From positions 1 through 64,000 of the forward strand of contig DYCF01000002.1 in NCBI GenBank assembly GCA_019418225.1: DNA of 64,000 nt, given 5' to 3'. Source of the stretch: Clostridiales bacterium. GTDB taxonomy: Bacteria > Bacillota > Clostridia > Lachnospirales > Cellulosilyticaceae. Position numbers and translations under genes: made by a program. Below, in pieces: positions 16,427 to 25,634 of this stretch (position 1 is its first letter; the number at the start of each line of letters is the position of its first letter). The notes beneath the pieces are model-generated. The model saw only the letters and a program-made list of their open reading frames with translations. It had not been told where the DNA came from and did not search any database.

Positions 16427-17482
16427 ATGGGGACACAAATACAAGATTTAATTGAAAAGTTATATCACACAAGTACCTTAGAAGAAGGAGAATTAATGTA
16501 TTTATTAGAGCAGTATTCGCCTGAAGTAGCCCAGCTATTAGCAAGAAAAGCAGATGAAGTACGTCGTCGTCATTATGGAGATAAGGTGTATTTAAGAGGC
16601 CTAGTGGAATTTACAAATTACTGTCATAGGCACTGTATGTATTGTGGGATTCGTAGTGAGAATGAGAAGGTAAGTCGTTACCGATTATCAGAAGAAGACA
16701 TTTTGAGCTGTATTGAAATGGGATATACTTTAGGATATCGCACAATCGTTTTGCAAGGCGGAGAAGATACATATTATACAGATGATAAACTCGTTGCACT
16801 TTTAGAAAATATCAAAACAAGATGGCCAGAAATAGCCATTACCTTATCCATAGGAGAAAAATCTTATGCGGCTTATGAGAGATTTTTTAAGGCGGGGGCA
16901 GCGCGCTATTTACTGCGCCATGAGACAGCTTCTCCTGAACTTTATAAGAAGCTACATCCACATATGAGTTATGAAAACCGTATGCGATGTTTAAGAGATC
17001 TTAAGGCGATTGGGTATCAAGTAGGCACAGGGTTTATTGTAGGGCTTCCAGGACAGGAAATAAAAGATTTAGTGAAGGACCTCATGTTTATTAAAGCATT
17101 TAAACCACATATGGTAGGGATAGGTCCATTTATGCCTCAGAAGGATACCCCTCTGGGAAAAATGAAAGCTGGGACAGCCGAGCTTACGACCTATTTGATT
17201 TCTATTTTAAGATTATTGCAAGGTGATTTGCTTTTGCCAGCTACCACTTCTTTAGGGAGCGTGGATCCGCTTGGAAGAGAGAAGGGATTAAAGGCAGGTG
17301 CAAATGTGGTAATGCCTAATTTATCTCCTGTGGATGTAAGAGAAAAGTATGCCCTTTATGATGGTAAAATCTGTACAGGTGATGAAGCTGCACAGTGTAG
17401 AAATTGTATAGAAAAGCGCATTGAAAAAGCAGGCTATAAGGTGGATATGGGGCGAGGTGACCATGAATATTTTGGGAAATAA
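16427..17482 (+). CDS. hydE: [FeFe] hydrogenase H-cluster maturase HydE, radical SAM
   Basis: A radical SAM enzyme needed, with HydF and HydG, to build the diiron subcluster of the H-cluster. The cluster motif is C66-HRH-C70-MY-C73, and the surrounding sequence (GLVEFTNYCHRHCMYCGIR, TIVLQGGED, TLSIGEK, RHETASPELYKKLHP, GTGFIVGLPGQ) is that of HydE rather than biotin synthase or PylB. Length (351 aa) is standard. AGAAGGAGAATAG precedes the ATG. It lies about 3.5 kb from hydA but in a different transcript; hydF and hydG are not in the window. Confidence 0.93.
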   Translation: MGTQIQDLIEKLYHTSTLEEGELMYLLEQYSPEVAQLLARKADEVRRRHYGDKVYLRGLVEFTNYCHRHCMYCGIRSENEKVSRYRLSEEDILSCIEMGYTLGYRTIVLQGGEDTYYTDDKLVALLENIKTRWPEIAITLSIGEKSYAAYERFFKAGAARYLLRHETASPELYKKLHPHMSYENRMRCLRDLKAIGYQVGTGFIVGLPGQEIKDLVKDLMFIKAFKPHMVGIGPFMPQKDTPLGKMKAGTAELTTYLISILRLLQGDLLLPATTSLGSVDPLGREKGLKAGANVVMPNLSPVDVREKYALYDGKICTGDEAAQCRNCIEKRIEKAGYKVDMGRGDHEYFGK

Positions 17483-17498
17483 GAAGAAAATAGTTTGG

Positions 17499-17527
17499 TT
17501 GATAGGATAGTGTAAATAGGGTATAAT
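17499..17527 (+). promoter_or_regulatory. Promoter of the HAD phosphatase gene
   Basis: TTGATA (17499-17504) and TATAAT (17522-17527) with 17-bp spacing, 26 bp before ATG 17554. Confidence 0.7.
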
Positions 17528-17553
17528 ATCTCTTAAAATTATGGAGGTGGCCT

Positions 17554-18279
17554 ATGACAAAACAAGCAGCATTTTTTGATATTGATGGAACCATTTATCG
17601 TGAGGGACTTATTACAGAAGTTTTTAAAAAGCTTGTCACATATGAAATGATTGAAGGAAGTAAATGGTACAATGAAGTAAGGCCTGCTTTCTTAAATTGG
17701 GACAAGCGTATTGGAGATTATGATACTTATTTATTAAAAATGGTAGATATTTATACAGAAGCTGTACAAGGTATTACACATGAGCAGTTAGCTTATGTAG
17801 CGAAAAGAGTTATTGAGCAAAAAGGAGACCGCGTATATACATTTTCAAGAGAACGCATTAAGTGGCACAAGCAGCAAGGACATAAAGTAATCGCTATTTC
17901 TGGTTCACCTTATGAGCTTGTAAAGGAAATGTCAAAGAAATATGGCATGGATGATTTCCGTGGAACAATTTATCAAAGAGATGAAGAAGGAAATTATAAT
18001 GGCAAAGTTATTCCGATGTGGGATGCAGTAAGTAAGCGCCGCGCAATTTTAGAGCTTGCAGATAAATATGAATTAGATTTATCTCAGTGTTATGCTTATG
18101 GAGATACAGCAGGAGATCTTACAATGATCAAAATGGTAGGAAATCCTTATGCAATTAATCCGACAAGAGAGCTAATCAGTAAATTAAAAGAAGAAAATTT
18201 AAATGATAAAGTTAAGGTAATTGTGGAACGAAAAGACGTAACATATCGTCTAAAATTAGATGATTTAGATTTAGTATAA
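17554..18279 (+). CDS. HAD-IB family phosphatase, SerB-like
   Basis: A cytoplasmic phosphomonoesterase of the haloacid dehalogenase superfamily. Motif I is FFDIDGTIYR (nucleophile and acid Asp), motif II AISGSP, the motif III Lys lies in the following helix, and motif IV is YGDTAGDLTM. The cap between motifs I and II is the helical C1 type seen in phosphoserine phosphatase and related HAD-IB enzymes. Phosphoserine is one possible substrate, but lipid phosphates and others are used by near relatives. It has its own promoter and a terminator, GTGGCC-linked GGAGG ribosome site upstream. Confidence 0.88.
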   Translation: MTKQAAFFDIDGTIYREGLITEVFKKLVTYEMIEGSKWYNEVRPAFLNWDKRIGDYDTYLLKMVDIYTEAVQGITHEQLAYVAKRVIEQKGDRVYTFSRERIKWHKQQGHKVIAISGSPYELVKEMSKKYGMDDFRGTIYQRDEEGNYNGKVIPMWDAVSKRRAILELADKYELDLSQCYAYGDTAGDLTMIKMVGNPYAINPTRELISKLKEENLNDKVKVIVERKDVTYRLKLDDLDLV

Positions 18280-18293
18280 TTTAAAGGTTAAGA

Positions 18294-18331
18294 TAAAGAG
18301 GAGTGAAGCTGAAGGGCTACTCCTCTTTTTT
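18294..18331 (+). terminator. Terminator after the HAD phosphatase
   Basis: AAAGAGGAGT pairs with ACTCCTCTTT, followed by TTT. Confidence 0.85.
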
Positions 18332-18469
18332 GAGGAGGTGAAGTGTGTTTTAAAATTTAGATAAATCACAAAGGTGTTAAAAATATTAAGTAAGTATTAA
18401 AAGAAAAGCAATATGATTTCAATGAATGAATCTAAATCACTGTAATTATAAGATTTTAAAAAAAATAAT

Positions 18470-18498
18470 TTGTAACATTTTGGGTGATTTGGTATAAT
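18470..18498 (+). promoter_or_regulatory. Promoter of the large amidase gene
   Basis: TTGTAA (18470-18475) and TATAAT (18493-18498) with 17-bp spacing, 34 bp before ATG 18532. Confidence 0.65.
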
Positions 18499-18531
18499 AA
18501 GTGTATTAATGACAACTAGGAGGATGACAAC

Positions 18532-20631
18532 ATGAGACGAAAGTTAGGAGGCCTCTTGTTAGGCGCTAGCTTATTAGTAAGCATGCCAGCTTATGGGAAA
18601 AGCATGCAATTATTTTATGATGGAAAAGTACATAATTATGATTATCCAACGATTTCACTTTACATTAATAATCAAAAGATAGAGACGACAGTTATGGAGC
18701 CTGTTTCCATTGAGGGACGCGTTTTAGTACCAGCCAGAGAAGTATTTGAGCCGTTAGGGGCAAGTGTACAATGGGATGCAGCAGCTAAAAAGGTAATTAT
18801 TGACTACAAAGATTCTACAATGATTTTAACAGCTAATGAAACAGATGTATGGTTAGATGGTAAAACAGTTCAATTAGATGTACCTGCTAAAATTATTAAT
18901 GATAAAGTAATGATTCCAATTCGTTTTGTAAGTGAGACTATGGGGTTTGATGTAAATTGGATTAATAGTACATATAGCGTATATATTAGTGATGGCAGTA
19001 CATCTGGAGATAATATAAAAGATGAAGAAAGTATGCAAGACCAAGTGGAAGATGATAAGGTAACACTTGTAGCACCGACTTATGCAGCTGGACAAATTAT
19101 AGGACAAAGCTATATAGGGGGGAGTAATACACATCAGTTAAAGATTTCTTCTAAAAATTATAGTCGTGCAAATGTTAATAATGTAAGTATTACAGAAACA
19201 AATAACAAGGTAGTCGCTAAGATTAACCTAGGAAGTGCACTTTCAGGAGCAGATATCAGTGTAGAAAATGGAAAAGTTATTGTAGATATCTCAAATAGTA
19301 CAAATCATTTAGCAAGCAGTATTACGCCAAGCAGCAATACATATGTAGAACGTGTCCGTACAAGTCAATTTACAAGCGATACAACACGTGTTGTATTTGA
19401 CTTAAAATCAGGAGCAGTTGTAGGCGCTTATACAGAAAATAAACGTCAGACACTTGTTTTAGAAATGCAGAAACAAAATATAGAAGAAATTACAGTAGCC
19501 ACATCTGGCGAAAAGGATACAGTTTATTTCAAGGGACTCTTTAATAGCCAAGTGACATTTAATGAGGCAAATAATACAATTACATTCCAGATTAAAAATA
19601 GTTACTTAAGTGAGACAATGACACTTAAAAATATGGTTACAAACTATATTGAACGTGTGACGATGTCACCAAGTGGCAATGGTGTAATAGGAACAATTTA
19701 TTTAAACGATGATGTAAATTATGATGTTACAACAAGTACAAAGGGAAGCACACTTATACTTTCAAAAGTAAAAGATACAAATATTGCATATGAGTCAGGC
19801 GGGAATATTTATCTTAAAAAAGAAAGTGGTATTTCACAAGGTAAGCTAAGTTTCACTGATAACTATAGAGAACGTCAGATTGTCGTAGATTTAGGTGGAG
19901 ATTATAGTGGTTATTTTGAAACAGGTACATTAAGCATCAACGACCAAAAGGTAACGCAAATTGAGGTAACCAATAATGGTACGACAAAGCTTATCATTAC
20001 AACACCTACCGTACAAGCTTTCAATGTATCTGAATCAAATGGCATGGTAAGAATACAGCTTGTAAAACCGAGTGAGAAATATGATAAAATAGTAGTGATT
20101 GACCCAGGACATGGGGGCTCAGATAGCGGTGCAGTAGGAAATGGGTTAACCGAAAAAGAATTAAATTATAAACATGCTATGGCAGTGTATCGTTTACTCG
20201 AGCAAGATCCAAGCATTAAGGTATATACAACAAGAGAGTCAGATGTATATCCGACATTACAATTTAGAACACAGCTTGCCAATGAAATTGATGCAGATTT
20301 ATTTGTGAGTTTCCATAATAACTCAGCATCTTCATCTGCAGCTGGGACTGAGACATTATATTATCCAAATACAAATAATACAATGAGCATGCAAATGGCA
20401 CAAATTGTACAAGATAATATTATCAAATACTGTGGCACAAATGATAGAGGGATTAAACCAAGAGCAGACCTTTATGTATTACGTACAAGTAATATGCCAG
20501 CTATTTTAATTGAAACAGGATTCATTACAAATACAGCTGAGGCAAATCTTATTAATTCAGCAGACTTTATTAATAAATTTGGTCAAGCTGTATATGAAGC
20601 CATTGTAGCAAGCTTTGATATATTATATTAA
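18532..20631 (+). CDS. Secreted N-acetylmuramoyl-L-alanine amidase with copper-amine-oxidase-like and AMIN domains
   Basis: Cleaves the amide bond between MurNAc and the stem peptide. A signal peptide (1-22, ending PAYG) is followed by a copper amine oxidase N-terminal-like domain (about 35-150; VLVPAREVFEPLGASVQW and MIPIRFVSETMGF). Beta-rich AMIN-like repeats (about 195-510) come next, and a C-terminal Amidase_3 domain (about 520-695). The zinc site is visible: VIDPGHGG (His), EKELNYK (Glu), SFHNN (His) and the catalytic Glu in ILIETGFITN. It is paralogous to the shorter amidase at 49333-50826, which lacks most of the AMIN region. Confidence 0.93.
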   Translation: MRRKLGGLLLGASLLVSMPAYGKSMQLFYDGKVHNYDYPTISLYINNQKIETTVMEPVSIEGRVLVPAREVFEPLGASVQWDAAAKKVIIDYKDSTMILTANETDVWLDGKTVQLDVPAKIINDKVMIPIRFVSETMGFDVNWINSTYSVYISDGSTSGDNIKDEESMQDQVEDDKVTLVAPTYAAGQIIGQSYIGGSNTHQLKISSKNYSRANVNNVSITETNNKVVAKINLGSALSGADISVENGKVIVDISNSTNHLASSITPSSNTYVERVRTSQFTSDTTRVVFDLKSGAVVGAYTENKRQTLVLEMQKQNIEEITVATSGEKDTVYFKGLFNSQVTFNEANNTITFQIKNSYLSETMTLKNMVTNYIERVTMSPSGNGVIGTIYLNDDVNYDVTTSTKGSTLILSKVKDTNIAYESGGNIYLKKESGISQGKLSFTDNYRERQIVVDLGGDYSGYFETGTLSINDQKVTQIEVTNNGTTKLIITTPTVQAFNVSESNGMVRIQLVKPSEKYDKIVVIDPGHGGSDSGAVGNGLTEKELNYKHAMAVYRLLEQDPSIKVYTTRESDVYPTLQFRTQLANEIDADLFVSFHNNSASSSAAGTETLYYPNTNNTMSMQMAQIVQDNIIKYCGTNDRGIKPRADLYVLRTSNMPAILIETGFITNTAEANLINSADFINKFGQAVYEAIVASFDILY

Positions 20632-20675
20632 TTATTTAAGGGTAAGATAAGGCTTTGATATAAAAGGTATAGACA

Positions 20676-20727
20676 AGAGAGAGCATATGAATTATAAACG
20701 CATATAATTCATATGCTCTTTTTTTGT
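20676..20727 (+). terminator. Terminator after the large amidase
   Basis: AAGAGAGCATATGAATTATA pairs with TATAATTCATATGCTCTT around a 6-nt loop, followed by TTTTT. Confidence 0.92.
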
Positions 20728-20748
20728 GACGAAATTAAATTTGTATTG

Positions 20749-20794
20749 TTATATAAAATGAAATTATTTTATTAAACAAATTCATTTTATATAA
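20749..20794. repeat. Perfect 14-bp inverted repeat upstream of the oligopeptide promoter
   Basis: TTATATAAAATGAA (20749-20762) and TTCATTTTATATAA (20781-20794) with an 18-nt spacer, no T-run after either arm. It lies 25 bp before the -35 box at 20820. Confidence 0.7.
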
Positions 20795-20819
20795 AATAAC
20801 TAAAAATTATGTAATATAG

Positions 20820-20848
20820 TTGACAGATAAGTTATGCAAGTATATAAT
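20820..20848 (+). promoter_or_regulatory. Strong promoter of the oligopeptide transporter operon
   Basis: Consensus TTGACA (20820-20825) and TATAAT (20843-20848) with 17-bp spacing. Transcription would start near 20855, leaving a leader of about 145 nt. Confidence 0.85.
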
Positions 20849-20885
20849 TGCTAAAAAGCATAATTATTCAAAAACTAAGCTAAAA

Positions 20886-20950
20886 ATAACTTATTTAGGA
20901 TTTAAAATGAATTTTATGAATAAAAATGTTTTAAATCCTAAATAAGTTAT
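20886..20950 (+). promoter_or_regulatory. Perfect 22-bp inverted repeat in the oligopeptide operon leader
   Basis: Arms at 20886-20907 and 20929-20950 are exact reverse complements (ATAACTTATTTAGG... and ...CCTAAATAAGTTAT) around a 21-nt loop. No T-run follows, so it is not a plain terminator. It lies in the untranslated leader, 35 nt before the ribosome binding site; mRNA stability, RNase III cleavage or protein binding are possible roles. Confidence 0.75.
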
Positions 20951-20998
20951 AAGGGATAAGGAATATATTATGTCGTAATTAAATAAGGGGATGATGAA

Positions 20999-22597
20999 AT
21001 GAAAAAGAAGTTAAGATTCATATTAGCGCCAATGCTTGCATTAACTATGCTAGTGGGCTGTGGTGGCAATAATGCTGCAAATACGAATGCAGAAGTAAGC
21101 CCAGGAGAAAGTGTTACTGCAGAAGCAACAGGTGAAAATATTGCTGAAACCTTAGTGTTTGCGCAAGGTGCAGAACCTAGAGGCCTTGATCCAGCGTTTG
21201 TAGATGATGGCGAATCTGCAAAGGTTATTGTTAATGTTTATGAAGGACTCTTAGCATATGAAGAAGATTCGACAGAATTAAAGCCTTGCCTTGCAGAAAG
21301 CTGGGAGGTATCAGAAGATGGCTTATCTTATACATTTAAATTAAAAGAAGGCGTGAAATTCCATGATGGAACTGACTTTAATGCAGAGGCAGTAAAATAT
21401 AATATTGATAGACAACTGCCACCACAAAGAACAGAAGATATGCCATATGCAAGCTTTACTTTTGGTGATGTAGAAAGCGTTGAAGTCATTGATACATATA
21501 ATGTAAAGATTAATTTATCAAAAGTAAATACAGCCTTTTTAGCCAACCTTGCAATGAGTCTTGCTGCCCCTATGGTAAGTCCTACAGCACTTGAAGCAAA
21601 TGGCGGAAACTGTAATCAAGCACCAGTTGGAACAGGTCCATATAAATTTGTGAGCTGGAATCCATCAGAAGACATTGTACTTACAAGAAATGATGAATAC
21701 TGGGGCGAACCAGCTAAGACAAAAAATATTATTTTCAAATTTATCCCAGATAATTCAGCACGTATTGTAGCACTTAAAAATGGTGAAGTCGATATGATTG
21801 ATGGGATTGATTCAACAGGTGTAAGCCAAATTGAAGCAGATGGCAATATGGTTTATAACGTACCAGGCATGAATATTAACTATATGGCATATAACACAAC
21901 GCGTGCACCATTTGATAATCCAGAACTTCGTAAGGCATTATCAAAAGCTGTCAATGTTGAAGAACTTGTAAAAGCACTTTATGGTGATTATGCAGAAGTA
22001 GCAACAAGCATTCTACCATCATTTATACCAGGGTATAGTGAAGAAATTAAACAAGTTGAATATGATCCAGAAGCTGCAAAATCAGAACTTGAAGCATTAG
22101 GATTTAATCAACCTATTAAAATGATTGTTTATAATAATCCACGTGTTTACAATCCAAGAAGCAAGGCATTAGCAGAAGCAATTCAATCTTATTGGAGTAA
22201 AGTTGGTGTAGAAGTAGTCATTGAAGATTATGACTGGACAACATATAAAGACCGTATTGCTACACAAGATTATGATGTTTGTTTCTATGGTTGGGTAGGG
22301 GATAATGGTGACCCAGATAACTTCTTAAATTTATTAAGTGACCCAACACCAGATATGAATGTTGCACATTTTAATGACGAAGCCTATAACTTAATAATTA
22401 AAGAAGGTACATCTACAGAAAAAGGTGAGGCACGTAATAAGATTTACACAGAAGCTGAACAATATGTAGCAGATAAGGCTGTATGGTTACCTATTAGTCA
22501 TGCGAATAACCTTTCAGCTTATGCACCAAATGTTCAAAACTACTATTATCATCAAACAGGAACAGTATTCTTCAAGAATATGTATAAAACAAAATAG
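20999..22597 (+). CDS. Oligopeptide/dipeptide ABC transporter substrate-binding lipoprotein (SBP_bac_5)
   Basis: The extracellular, lipid-anchored binding protein of the importer encoded by the next four genes. The lipobox is MLVGCGG, with the lipidated cysteine near residue 21, followed by an Asn/Ala/Glu-rich linker. The family 5 pattern includes the FKLKEGVKFHDGTDFNAEAV segment and NDEYWG. Length (532 aa) is typical. Peptides are the likely ligand, but nickel, heme or sugar binding occur in this family. AAGGGG at 20985-20990 precedes ATG 20999. A terminator-like hairpin between this gene and the permeases should give more binding protein than permease. Confidence 0.92.
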   Translation: MKKKLRFILAPMLALTMLVGCGGNNAANTNAEVSPGESVTAEATGENIAETLVFAQGAEPRGLDPAFVDDGESAKVIVNVYEGLLAYEEDSTELKPCLAESWEVSEDGLSYTFKLKEGVKFHDGTDFNAEAVKYNIDRQLPPQRTEDMPYASFTFGDVESVEVIDTYNVKINLSKVNTAFLANLAMSLAAPMVSPTALEANGGNCNQAPVGTGPYKFVSWNPSEDIVLTRNDEYWGEPAKTKNIIFKFIPDNSARIVALKNGEVDMIDGIDSTGVSQIEADGNMVYNVPGMNINYMAYNTTRAPFDNPELRKALSKAVNVEELVKALYGDYAEVATSILPSFIPGYSEEIKQVEYDPEAAKSELEALGFNQPIKMIVYNNPRVYNPRSKALAEAIQSYWSKVGVEVVIEDYDWTTYKDRIATQDYDVCFYGWVGDNGDPDNFLNLLSDPTPDMNVAHFNDEAYNLIIKEGTSTEKGEARNKIYTEAEQYVADKAVWLPISHANNLSAYAPNVQNYYYHQTGTVFFKNMYKTK

Positions 22598-22639
22598 ACT
22601 AGGCACATAAAATAAATTACGTCCTCATTGATTTAAGTA

Positions 22640-22688
22640 GCGGCTCGCCCTCAATAGCTTATAGCTGATGTGAGCGAGCCTTTTTATT
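22640..22688 (+). terminator. Intercistronic terminator/attenuator between binding protein and permeases
   Basis: GGCTCGC and TCA pair with TGA and GCGAGCC with a two-base bulge, followed by TTTTTATTTT. Partial read-through would feed the permease and ATPase genes; no clear promoter is seen between it and 22753. Confidence 0.75.
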
Positions 22689-22752
22689 TTCTGAAATTAA
22701 TAAGGCGTGAAGGTTTATCGTGGCGGTTCATATAGAAAGGAGAATAGAAGAA

Positions 22753-23757
22753 ATGGCGAAGTATATATTAAAACGAATATTGATGTTAATTCCAGTTTTA
22801 CTGGGTGTATCCATCATTATTTTCGGTATTATGCGAGTATTTTCACCGGATCCAGCCCCTATTGTACTTGGGCAGCATGCGACGCAAGAAGCTATGAGTG
22901 AGTGGCGAGAAGCAAATGGGTTAGATAAGCCGATAGTGGTACAATATGTAAATTATATGAAAGGGGTTCTTACAGGAGATTTTGGAAATTCATATTATAC
23001 AAAAACACCTGTAGCAAAGGAGATTTTCTCACGTTTTCCAGCCACAGTAGAGCTCGCAATCTGTGCAATTATTATTGCTACGATTTTTGGGATTTTATTA
23101 GGTGTCATTTCTGCAGTGAAGAAAAATTCTTGGGTTGATCATATCAGTATGGTGACCGCACTTATAGGTGTATCTATTCCAATTTTTTGGTTAGGTATTT
23201 TACTGATTATTATATTTGCAGGAAACCTAGGGTGGTTACCCGCACAAGGACGCATAGAGACGCTCCTTAGACCCGCAAATCATACTGGATTTTATCTGAT
23301 AGATAGCTTAATAGAGGGAAATATGGAGAGTTTCGTATCTTCACTTAAGCATCTTGTATTGCCTTCAGTAGCCTTAGCTATGTATTCTATGGCAATTATT
23401 GCACGTATGACACGCAGTACTATGTTAGATACATTATCACAAGATTACATTCGTACAGCACGTGCAAAAGGAATCAAAGAAGGTCAGGTCATTAAAAAAC
23501 ATGCTTTAGCTAATGCGCTTATTCCTATTGTAACTGTTATAGGGATTCAGCTTGGTTATTTAATGGGTGGAGCAGTACTTACAGAAAGTGTTTTCGCCTG
23601 GCCTGGTATTGGAAAATATACAGTAGAAGCTATACTTAAATCAGATTTTCCAGTCGTACAAGGTGTTGTATTATTAATCGCCTTTATATTTGTTGTAATG
23701 AATTTAATCGTGGATATTATTTATGTCTTTTTAGACCCACGTATTAAATATTCTTAG
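22753..23757 (+). CDS. dppB: Oligopeptide ABC transporter permease, DppB/OppB type
   Basis: One of the two membrane subunits of the importer. Six hydrophobic segments are visible, starting with ILKRILMLIPVLLGVSIIIFGI. The EAA loop that contacts the ATPases is readable as DYIRTARAKGIKEGQVIKKH (about 225-245). The start is ATG 22753, preceded by AAAGGAG at 10 nt, giving 334 aa; an in-frame GTG at 22720 has no site. It is followed 14 nt later by the second permease. Confidence 0.93.
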   Translation: MAKYILKRILMLIPVLLGVSIIIFGIMRVFSPDPAPIVLGQHATQEAMSEWREANGLDKPIVVQYVNYMKGVLTGDFGNSYYTKTPVAKEIFSRFPATVELAICAIIIATIFGILLGVISAVKKNSWVDHISMVTALIGVSIPIFWLGILLIIIFAGNLGWLPAQGRIETLLRPANHTGFYLIDSLIEGNMESFVSSLKHLVLPSVALAMYSMAIIARMTRSTMLDTLSQDYIRTARAKGIKEGQVIKKHALANALIPIVTVIGIQLGYLMGGAVLTESVFAWPGIGKYTVEAILKSDFPVVQGVVLLIAFIFVVMNLIVDIIYVFLDPRIKYS

Positions 23758-23771
23758 AAGGAGGAAATGTC

Positions 23772-24644
23772 ATGGCAGAAGCAACTCATAAAATAGAAAA
23801 ACCAGAATCACAATTCAAGCAAATGTGGCAGGCCCTCATTCAAAATAAAGCTGCAGTGGCTGGGATGATTATTATAGGGCTTTTAATATTTATTGCACTA
23901 TTTGGGAAGTTTCTTACCCCTTATGATCCCAATTATGCAGATTTAGCAGTGAATAAACAACCACCTTCAGCAGCCCACATATTTGGAACTGATGAACAGG
24001 GACGAGATATTTTTTCAAGGGTGATTGCAGGGACAAGAGTTTCTTTATCTGTAGGGTTTATTGCAGTAGCCTTTGCATTAACGATAGGAACAGTTTTAGG
24101 TGCAATAGCTGCTTATAGAGGTGGTATAGTAGATACGATTATCATGCGTTGTATGGATATTATGATGTCAATACCTGATATCTTACTTGCGATTGCATTA
24201 ATGGCGGCCTTAGGGCGTGGTATCGGTAAAGCTGTTATTGCCATAGGTCTTGTAACTATTCCGGAATATGCACGTATTGTTCGTGGGAGCATGATGTCAA
24301 TTAAAGATAGTGAGTATGTACAGGCTGCAAAGATTATGGGGAATAGTGATGGACAAATCATTTTTAAACATATTTTACCTAATGTATTGTCACCAATTAT
24401 TGTACGTGCCACATTGGGAATTTCGACAGCGGTACTTAATACTGCAGCATTAGGATTCTTAGGACTTGGGGTCCAACCACCAGCAGCCGAGTGGGGCGAT
24501 ATGTTAGGGCGCGCAAGAAGCTTTATTTTCGAGGCACCCTATATGCTGATTTTCCCTGGTATTGCCATTACAATTACAGTTCTTGCATTTAATTTATTAG
24601 GGGATGGATTACGTGATGCCTTTGACCCTAAAGCAAGAAATTAA
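23772..24644 (+). CDS. dppC: Oligopeptide ABC transporter permease, DppC/OppC type
   Basis: The second membrane subunit. An N-terminal OppC_N-type helix (NKAAVAGMIIIGLLIFIALFG) and HIFGTDEQGRDIFSR, the DppC-family hallmark, precede five more membrane segments. The EAA loop is YVQAAKIMGNSDGQIIFKHI. AGAAGGAGG precedes the ATG. Length 290 aa is normal. Confidence 0.94.
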   Translation: MAEATHKIEKPESQFKQMWQALIQNKAAVAGMIIIGLLIFIALFGKFLTPYDPNYADLAVNKQPPSAAHIFGTDEQGRDIFSRVIAGTRVSLSVGFIAVAFALTIGTVLGAIAAYRGGIVDTIIMRCMDIMMSIPDILLAIALMAALGRGIGKAVIAIGLVTIPEYARIVRGSMMSIKDSEYVQAAKIMGNSDGQIIFKHILPNVLSPIIVRATLGISTAVLNTAALGFLGLGVQPPAAEWGDMLGRARSFIFEAPYMLIFPGIAITITVLAFNLLGDGLRDAFDPKARN

Positions 24645-24662
24645 GGAAGGAGGTACAAACTT

Positions 24663-25634
24663 ATGTTACTAGAAGTTAAAAATTTACAAACCCAGTTTAA
24701 AACAAGACGTGGTATAGTAACAGCTGTAAGTGATGTGAGCTTTGGCGTAAATGAAGGAGAAGTTCTTGCTATAGTAGGTGAAAGTGGGTCAGGAAAAAGT
24801 GTTACCTCTTTATCAATTATGGGGTTATTAGCTGAGAATGCCACAATAAGTAAGGGGGAAATTCTTTATAAAGATGAAGACTTATTAAAGAAATCACCTG
24901 AAGCATTAAGACATTTAAGAGGAAATGAAATTTCTATGATTTTTCAAGAACCAATGACTTCTTTAAATCCCGTTAAACGTATCGGTGATCAATTAGCAGA
25001 AAGTATTATGTTACATATGCATTTAAATAAAAAAGAAGCGCTGAAGCGTGCTGCTAAGATGCTAGAAATGGTAGGGATTCCATCACCTACGCAGCGCATT
25101 AAAGATTATCCACATCAAATGTCAGGTGGAATGAGACAGCGTGTAATGATAGCTATGGCATTATGCTGTGATCCCAAATTACTTATTGCAGATGAACCTA
25201 CAACAGCTTTAGACGTAACTATTCAAGCACAGATTTTAGATATTATTGAACGTTTAAAAGATGAATTAGGCATGGGCGTATTATTAATTACGCATGACTT
25301 AGGCGTTGTAGCAGAAGTAGCGAGTCGTGTAGTTGTTATGTACTGCGGACGTATTGTAGAAGAAGCTTCTGTAGAAGAGCTATTTGATCATCCACTTCAT
25401 CCGTATACAGAAGGACTTTTGGCATCTATTCCAAAAGTAGAAGAAGAAAAAGAACGTCTTTATGCAATTAAAGGGATGGTACCTAATCCTATGGACTTAC
25501 CACAAGGATGTAGTTTTGCACAGCGTTGTGAAAAATGTATGGCAAAATGTAAAGAAGAGATGCCAAGTTTAAAGGAAATTAATGGACGTAAGGTGAGATG
25601 CCATTTATATGAAGGGCAAGGGGAGGTGAAATAG
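24663..25634 (+). CDS. dppD: Oligopeptide ABC transporter ATPase, DppD/OppD type
   Basis: One of a pair of cytoplasmic ATPases. Walker A GESGSGKS, signature MSGGMRQRV, Walker B LLIADEPTTALD and the H-loop LLITHD are all intact. The C-terminal oligopeptide-type extension (PHPYTEGLLASIP, then a cysteine-rich stretch CSFAQRCEKCMAKC) is present; such cysteines bind an Fe-S cluster in some homologues. GGAAGGAGG precedes the ATG. It ends directly against the next ATPase gene with no gap. Confidence 0.95.
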   Translation: MLLEVKNLQTQFKTRRGIVTAVSDVSFGVNEGEVLAIVGESGSGKSVTSLSIMGLLAENATISKGEILYKDEDLLKKSPEALRHLRGNEISMIFQEPMTSLNPVKRIGDQLAESIMLHMHLNKKEALKRAAKMLEMVGIPSPTQRIKDYPHQMSGGMRQRVMIAMALCCDPKLLIADEPTTALDVTIQAQILDIIERLKDELGMGVLLITHDLGVVAEVASRVVVMYCGRIVEEASVEELFDHPLHPYTEGLLASIPKVEEEKERLYAIKGMVPNPMDLPQGCSFAQRCEKCMAKCKEEMPSLKEINGRKVRCHLYEGQGEVK

